Source: an uncultured Clostridium sp. (lineage in GTDB: Bacteria; Bacillota; Clostridia; TANB77; CAG-508). Taken from it: 9,225 nt of DNA. A program made the translations under genes and the position numbers. Position 1 is the first letter of the stretch. Each line of letters begins with the position of its first letter. Positions 7,557 through 9,225 of the stretch are shown piece by piece. The stretch is taken from assembly GCA_900556945.1 (NCBI GenBank), contig USQP01000019.1, positions 1-9,225 on the forward strand. The letters run 5' to 3'. The notes below the pieces were generated by a model. That model did no database searches. It was not told where the DNA came from and was given only the letters and a program-made list of their open reading frames with translations.

Positions 7557-7583
7557 AAAATAAGCCAATCGGCTTATTTTTTT
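7555..7583. terminator. Bidirectional terminator shared by acpP and the convergent carboxypeptidase gene
   Basis: AAAAAATAAGCC (7555-7566) and GGCTTATTTTTT (7571-7582) form a 12-bp perfect stem with an AATC loop. T7 follows on the plus strand and A6 precedes on the left, so it works as a U-tract terminator in both directions. It overlaps the acpP stop codon and ends 17 nt before the stop of the minus-strand gene. Confidence 0.92.
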
Positions 7584-7599
7584 ATACTATGAGAATAAT

Positions 7600-8889
7600 T
7601 TAAATTGATTCAGGAATAGAATTAAGACAATTGGAATAGCTTTTAAAGAATTCTAAGGTATAATCAAAAAAGTTCTTTTTCTTAATCATATTATTGGCTA
7701 ATATATCAGAATGCAAAATAAAACCGTTATTAGAAGTGACTTCAATGTTTCCTAATAAAGTATTTTCATATATGGGAGCTTCAAAATTTTTTGTCATATA
7801 AATATTTATTTTTACAGATTCTATATCACTTTTTTTAATCGGAATGATAGGTGTCTCTGGTTCAGAATATTTAATTTCCAAATGAGAGGATATTCCTTTA
7901 TTAATATTAAAATAATTTTCATTCTCGTTTTTCCACTTAGTGAATTCCTTATTTATCAGTTCATTCATATTAACATATTCAAAATTTTCGAATGCATATT
8001 TGATTAGCTTTATACTATCGTTGGTTCTGAATTTTTTTGTATCACATCCTAAAACAACACAGATAACATCCATATCGCCCCTTTTACAAGCACTTACTAA
8101 ACAACGGTTGGCACCATTTGTAAATCCAGTTTTTACCCCGTAAACACCATCTAAATATCCAAGTAGTTCATTGGTATTATTTAAATTTTTAGAATACCCA
8201 TTAATCGTAACGGTGTAATTTTGGGTTCCAACAATTTGAGAAAAAGTGGGATTTTTTAAAGCGTAATCGGTAAGAAGTGCTAATTCGTATGCAGTTGTAT
8301 AATGCTCTTCTGAATCTAACCCATGGGGGGATTCAAAGTGAGTATTACTCAATCCTAATTCTTTTGCTTTTGTATTCATTAATTCACAAAAACCTTGTAT
8401 ATTACCTCCACAAGTCTCTGCTAAGGCTACAGCAGCATCATTTCCTGAACGTAATAATAAACCATATAGCAAATCTCTTATGGTTATTTTATCTCCAGTT
8501 TTTAATCCTAATCTAGAACCACCGGTACTTGCAGCTTTTTTGGAGACTTCGATTGTTTTAGATAAATCACAATTTTCTATAATAATAGTAGCCGTCATTA
8601 TTTTTGTTGTAGAAGCCATTTTTACTTTGTTATATTCATTTTTTCCATATAATGTTTTTTTACTTAATCGATCCAAGACAATGCAAGAACGAGCGTTAAG
8701 ATTTAAAGAAGAAACATCTGTACTATTTGTTTCAATTGTATCATTTTCATTATCTTCTATCTCATATAATACATCTATGTTGTCATCTGTTGATTCAATA
8801 TCATCGGCAAAAACATAAGAGTAATTAGTTAATAAGAAGATAATGCTAATACAAGTAAATACTTTTACAAAAATATTTTTTCTATCCAT
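7600..8889 (-). CDS. D-alanyl-D-alanine carboxypeptidase, PBP5/DacF type (peptidase S11)
   Basis: A secreted low-molecular-weight penicillin-binding protein that removes the terminal D-Ala from peptidoglycan pentapeptides, limiting cross-linking. The product is 429 residues. Residues 1-28 are a signal peptide (basic start, hydrophobic core, cleavage likely after VFA28). Residues 29-60 form an Asp/Glu/Asn/Thr-rich linker. The catalytic domain has the three penicillin-binding motifs: S93-T-T-K96 in MASTTKIMTA, S148-G-N150 in LLRSGNDAAVALAE, and K253-T-G255 in GVKTGFTNGANRCLV. A PBP5-like C-terminal beta domain spans about 280-390. The end (KKKNFFDYTLEFFKSYSNCL) could be the amphipathic membrane anchor. 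ATG 8889 follows a weak GGTGAT site. It is closest to the clostridial DacA/DacF group, and I leave the symbol open because paralogues are common. It is convergent with acpP and there is no sign of decay. Confidence 0.94.
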   Translation of the reverse strand: MDRKNIFVKVFTCISIIFLLTNYSYVFADDIESTDDNIDVLYEIEDNENDTIETNSTDVSSLNLNARSCIVLDRLSKKTLYGKNEYNKVKMASTTKIMTATIIIENCDLSKTIEVSKKAASTGGSRLGLKTGDKITIRDLLYGLLLRSGNDAAVALAETCGGNIQGFCELMNTKAKELGLSNTHFESPHGLDSEEHYTTAYELALLTDYALKNPTFSQIVGTQNYTVTINGYSKNLNNTNELLGYLDGVYGVKTGFTNGANRCLVSACKRGDMDVICVVLGCDTKKFRTNDSIKLIKYAFENFEYVNMNELINKEFTKWKNENENYFNINKGISSHLEIKYSEPETPIIPIKKSDIESVKINIYMTKNFEAPIYENTLLGNIEVTSNNGFILHSDILANNMIKKKNFFDYTLEFFKSYSNCLNSIPESI

Positions 8890-8892
8890 TTT

Positions 8893-8898
8893 ATCACC
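8893..8898 (-). promoter_or_regulatory. Weak ribosome binding site of the carboxypeptidase gene
   Basis: On the minus strand GGTGAT lies 3 nt upstream of the A-run before ATG 8889, a poorer and closer match than the AGGAGG sites elsewhere in the window. This suggests modest translation. No convincing -35/-10 pair was found on the minus strand between 8890 and 9000. Confidence 0.45.
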
Positions 8899-9004
8899 AT
8901 TAAAATATATTAAGAATAAGAAACGAATATGCTTTAATTTATATTAGGAAGATTAGAAGATAAAACTAAAATTAGAAAACAGAAAAAACAGAATAAAGCT
9001 ACGG

Positions 9005-9046
9005 AAATCAAAATAAATCAATTTAATTCACATAAAATATTGATTT
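9005..9046 (+). promoter_or_regulatory. Candidate operator: AAATCAA direct repeats and inverted repeat over a -35 box
   Basis: AAATCAAAAT (9005-9014) and AAATCAATTT (9015-9024) are in 10-nt phase. AAATCAAT (9015-9022) is also repeated inverted as ATTGATTT (9039-9046), which covers the -35 box of the next promoter. Half-sites on the same helix face plus an inverted partner would suit a repressor, but AT-rich sequence makes chance matches possible. Confidence 0.35.
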
Positions 9047-9068
9047 TGTTTAAAAAATGTAATATAAT
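9040..9068 (+). promoter_or_regulatory. Sigma-A promoter directed toward the contig end
   Basis: TTGATT (9040-9045) and a perfect TATAAT (9063-9068) are spaced by 17 nt. The predicted start near 9075 lies only a few bases before a GGAGG motif (9079-9083). Confidence 0.65.
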
Positions 9069-9078
9069 TGTAATATAT

Positions 9079-9099
9079 GGAGGCAAAATGTGTATTTGA
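9079..9099 (+). other. Ribosome binding site with a three-codon ORF (possible leader minigene)
   Basis: GGAGG (9079-9083) is 4 nt before ATG 9088, which encodes Met-Cys-Ile and then TGA (9097-9099). Signals are well formed but the ORF is tiny. It may be a leader minigene, a decayed gene start or chance. Confidence 0.3.
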
Positions 9100-9161
9100 A
9101 ATATCCGTAGTGACACAAACACTGATTTAGAACATTATGGAATAGTAGGCAAATACTGTTA

Positions 9162-9190
9162 TTGACTTACATTGGAAAAAAATATAAAAT
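9162..9190 (+). promoter_or_regulatory. Second sigma-A promoter, running off the contig
   Basis: TTGACT (9162-9167) and TAAAAT (9185-9190) are spaced by 17 nt, with transcription predicted to start about 7 nt later, near 9197, a few bases before the genome-adapter junction. It should drive a gene not present in this window. Together with the promoter at 9040-9068 it shows that the gene-free stretch 8890-9204 is a divergent intergenic control region. Confidence 0.65.
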
Positions 9191-9204
9191 AAAAATATAT
9201 AAAT

Positions 9205-9225
9205 CTGTCTCTTATACACATCTGA
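9205..9225 (-). other. Nextera adapter, reverse complement (artefact)
   Basis: CTGTCTCTTATACACATCT (9205-9223) is the reverse complement of the Tn5 mosaic end. The next two bases, GA, continue as the Read 1 adapter rather than the Read 2 adapter (which would continue CC). Genome ends at 9204. Confidence 0.97.

Noticed and set aside
9130..9159. Peptide DLEHYGIVGKY resembling the ECGIVG start of class II glutamine amidotransferases (PurF-like remnant)
   Set aside because: The catalytic Cys position is Tyr, stop codons lie on both sides in frame, and similarity does not extend beyond a few residues. Chance is the simplest explanation.
9088..9192. Alternative genetic code or selenocysteine reading of the MCI frame through two UGA codons
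   Set aside because: Trp in the conserved proteins here is encoded by TGG and their stops are TAA, so nothing supports UGA as Trp. Only a weak 4-bp hairpin follows the first UGA, not a convincing SECIS.

Overview
The window is an AT-rich chromosomal contig from a low-GC Gram-positive bacterium (Bacillota, most likely an uncultured or gut-type Clostridia). Pointers are strong AGGAGG ribosome binding sites, near-consensus sigma-A promoters with 17-nt spacers, Arg encoded mostly by AGA, S12 with the Gram-positive internal insert, and Clostridia-like EF-G, EF-Tu and PBP5-type sequences. Genus cannot be assigned from sequence alone. Both ends are sequencing-library adapter, not genome (1-44 and 9205-9225), so the usable genome is 45-9204.

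Layout. 47-412 is the 3' end of an unrecognised, highly charged protein. 565-987 is a small two-helix membrane protein with its own promoter and terminator. 1018-6016 is a str operon (rpsL-rpsG-fusA-tuf) with a near-consensus promoter in front and a terminator behind. 6040-7583 carries plsX and acpP (phospholipid and fatty-acid synthesis), with a second promoter before acpP. A shared bidirectional terminator follows, then a convergent D-alanyl-D-alanine carboxypeptidase gene on the minus strand (7600-8889). 8890-9204 has no gene but holds two outward promoters that run off the contig.

How the genes work together. S12 and S7 are 30S proteins, and EF-G and EF-Tu drive elongation, so the first block is translation machinery. 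PlsX makes acyl-phosphate from acyl-ACP, and AcpP is the acyl carrier that feeds it. The carboxypeptidase trims peptidoglycan stem peptides. The window is thus core growth machinery. rpoB/rpoC are not upstream of rpsL and rpsJ is not downstream of tuf.

The most unusual part is the non-coding sequence of the str operon. All three gaps between its genes are long (306, 163 and 193 nt) and structured. A two-hairpin RNA module occurs before fusA, where it is nested/duplicated, and again before tuf. It keeps the same arm sequence, the same G x A mismatch, one C-G to U-A covariation and the same second hairpin. The rpsL-rpsG gap holds a different, roughly 80-nt hairpin plus two smaller ones just before the rpsG ribosome binding site. 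These are candidates for undescribed cis-regulatory or processing elements of translation genes, or for a dispersed palindromic repeat.
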